Assembly: GCA_028572035.1 (NCBI GenBank)
Contig: JAPVWE010000055.1
Coordinates: forward strand, 1 to 7,586
DNA length: 7,586 bases
Reading direction: 5' to 3'
Source: Desulfobacteraceae bacterium
GTDB taxonomy: Bacteria; Desulfobacterota; DSM-4660; Desulfatiglandales; B25-G16
Below are positions 6,959-7,586 of the stretch, piece by piece. How positions within the stretch are numbered: the first letter of the stretch is position 1; each line of letters opens with the position of its first letter. The position numbers and the translations under genes are program-made. Below the pieces are notes generated by a model that worked only from the letters and a program-made list of their open reading frames with translations, had not been told where the DNA came from and made no database searches.

Positions 6959-6976
6959 TAAACCTTCAAAGGTTTA
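6959..6976. promoter_or_regulatory. Perfect 18-base palindrome, possible operator
   Basis: TAAACCTT (6959-6966), CA, then AAGGTTTA (6969-6976), 52 bases upstream of the NTF2-like start. On the minus strand a TTGACA (6952-6947) overlaps this region but lacks a good -10, and a TTGAAA near 7013-7008 has only a weak TATCCA partner. AACCT/AGGTT half-sites recur nearby (6926-6931, 6943-6949, 7031-7036, 7054-7058). A dimeric repressor site is plausible, unproven. Confidence 0.4.
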
Positions 6977-7030
6977 TGCATATGGATATCATAATTTTTC
7001 GCGACTTTCAATTGTTATGATTCCTGCCTA

Positions 7031-7058
7031 AACCTGCAACCTCAAATCAGCGCAGGTT
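7031..7058. repeat. Inverted repeat AACCTGC / GCAGGTT
   Basis: AACCTGC (7031-7037) and GCAGGTT (7052-7058) are perfect inverted copies with a 14-base loop, in the otherwise empty stretch 6977-7160. A second perfect pair, CCGGTTT (7082-7088) and AAACCGG (7135-7141), lies just beyond with a 46-base gap. No gene is visible in this stretch. Confidence 0.4.
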
Positions 7059-7163
7059 ACATGTGCTAGTCAAAACTTCAACCGGTTTCTCTTATCTGAT
7101 GAAACAGCGTGTCCTGCCAGGCCAGGTAATCTCTAAACCGGAACTTGCCAATCTCGTTATTTT

Positions 7164-7192
7164 TTGACTTTCCTCATCTATCTCGGTATAAA
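7164..7192 (+). promoter_or_regulatory. Near-consensus sigma-70 promoter
   Basis: TTGACT (7164-7169), a 17-base spacer, then TATAAA (7187-7192): five of six matches at each hexamer with the ideal spacing. Transcription would start around 7199-7201 and run into the structured region. Confidence 0.7.
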
Positions 7193-7199
7193 AACCCAA

Positions 7200-7520
7200 T
7201 GTTTAGGCCATTCTTTAATGAGGAGACACCCATGGGCTTACGCCCGTGGCACTTGGAGGTAAAGGGCGGCCTTGAGGTCTTTTCTGAGCGACTGGTGGAA
7301 GGCCGCCGTCCTTTTCACGACTTATCAGCGGGGGAGACCGCAGTCGCGCCCATTGGGCGGGAAATGCGGAGGGGGCAAAACTCCCCCGCAGATAAGGCGT
7401 AGAAAAGATCCCGCCTATCTGGGGCGGGAGAGCCTTGGAGCCGAAGAAAAGACTTCAAGGACGCGTGATATACATTTTAAGGCATTCACCCCCGAGCTCA
7501 CGCCCGGGGGTCCTCTGCCG
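7200..7520 (+). ncRNA. Large structured RNA, candidate HEARO / omega-RNA of an IscB element
   Basis: Bases 7222-7519 form a chain of stems. CCATGGGC/GCCCGTGG (7230-7237/7242-7249) has loop TTAC and one G-T wobble. GGCGGCCTT/AAGGCCGCC (7265-7273/7299-7307) is next. A 16-position stem with one A-A mismatch (7321-7336/7381-7396) encloses CCGCA/TGCGG (7338-7342/7365-7369) and CGCCC/GGGCG (7347-7351/7355-7359). Then come TCCCGCC/GGCGGGA (7409-7415/7423-7429), a bulged CCTT..GAAG/CTTC..AAGG stem (7433-7460), and CCCCCGAGC/GCCCGGGGG (7489-7497/7502-7510) closed by GGCA/TGCC (7481-7484/7516-7519). A strong promoter precedes it and no convincing protein is encoded. The stem series starts just after ATGA (7218-7221), and ATGA/GTGA is the reported HEARO insertion context. 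HEARO RNA is the omega-RNA that guides IscB nucleases. A long mRNA leader or another ncRNA class is the alternative. Structured RNA is very likely; HEARO identity moderate. Confidence 0.65.
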
Positions 7521-7586
7521 ATTCTTGATAGAGCACATGAGTGAACCCTTCAGAAATCATTCCTTCTTTTTCAACATGGAAAGGAG
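7222..7586 (+). mobile_element. Possible left end of an ISC (IscB-type, IS200/IS605-like) element, truncated by window edge
   Basis: If the structured RNA is an omega-RNA, the transposon left end lies at about 7222, right after ATGA, and the 16-20 bases before it (about 7203-7221) would act as the guide taken from flanking DNA. Similar GC-rich hairpins at 7227-7249 and 7487-7510 fit palindromic element structure. The nuclease gene would begin just past 7586. No transposase or nuclease residue is visible, so this rests on the RNA alone. Confidence 0.4.
7578..7586 (+). promoter_or_regulatory. Ribosome-binding site of a gene starting past the window
   Basis: GGAAAGGAG at the very end is a strong ribosome-binding site with no start codon left in the window. 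An ATG at 7576-7578 overlaps it and could instead be a start (M-E-R), but the purine run fits better as the binding site of a gene beginning 5-10 bases beyond the edge. Bases 7521-7577 hold no other feature. Confidence 0.55.

Noticed and set aside
6169..7059. Shared words GCAGGTTA and TCAAATCAG at 6169-6188 and 7042-7059
   Set aside because: The two words occur in different order and spacing at the two places, so they do not form a clear repeat; probably coincidence.
7145..7402. 85-codon plus-strand frame across the promoter and structured region
   Set aside because: It spans a strong promoter and several long RNA stems, has no ribosome-binding site and shows no recognisable domain; base pairing explains the sequence better.
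7222..7520. CRISPR array
   Set aside because: There are no regularly spaced direct repeats; the two similar hairpins are about 260 bases apart and the stems between them are all different.
7272..7544. 90-codon plus-strand frame within the structured region
   Set aside because: Arg/Pro/Gly-rich composition follows from the GC-rich stems; no ribosome-binding site and no family resemblance.

Overview
The window looks like chromosomal DNA of a Gram-negative, probably anaerobic bacterium; a Desulfobacterota (deltaproteobacterium)-like host is my best guess. The reasons are moderate GC, an Ogg2-type 8-oxoguanine glycosylase of a kind best known from archaea and anaerobes, a membrane-anchored family-51 peptidoglycan glycosyltransferase, and intergenic spaces full of short hairpin repeats. 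This placement is inference; the window has no rRNA or other phylogenetic marker.

Layout. Bases 1-540 have no intact gene, only interrupted minus-strand reading frames that resemble decayed coding DNA. At 543-1211 (minus) is the Ogg2-type DNA glycosylase/lyase. The 337-base gap 1212-1548 holds a three-unit decamer repeat and a block of GC-rich hairpins. Two plus-strand genes follow with only 38 bases between them: a large Ski2/HelY-like DEAH helicase (1549-4239) and a rhomboid intramembrane protease (4278-5240) whose soluble tail reads as a DnaJ-type C-terminal substrate-binding domain. A convergent minus-strand glycosyltransferase gene (5265-6143) has a recognisable promoter almost touching its GTG start. 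Then come a 43-codon open frame with a good ribosome-binding site and a CxxCxxC motif (6309-6440, probably a ferredoxin remnant) and a minus-strand NTF2/SnoaL-like protein (6482-6907) with a perfect palindrome in its leader.

The most striking part is the right end. A near-consensus promoter (7164-7192) points into about 300 bases with no credible protein but a dense run of long, partly nested stems (7222-7519), followed by a ribosome-binding-site-like sequence at the window edge. The first hairpin begins just after ATGA, similar hairpins stand at both ends, and an open reading frame apparently begins just past the window. This matches the plan of HEARO RNA / omega-RNA, the guide RNA encoded immediately upstream of iscB in ISC (IS200/IS605-like) transposons. 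The structured RNA is well supported; the HEARO/omega-RNA identity is inference because the protein gene lies outside the window.

Functional links. The genes do not form one pathway. The helicase and rhomboid genes are likely co-transcribed; DNA repair, RNA/DNA unwinding, membrane proteolysis and cell-wall synthesis are ordinary housekeeping. The right end looks like the left part of an inserted mobile element.
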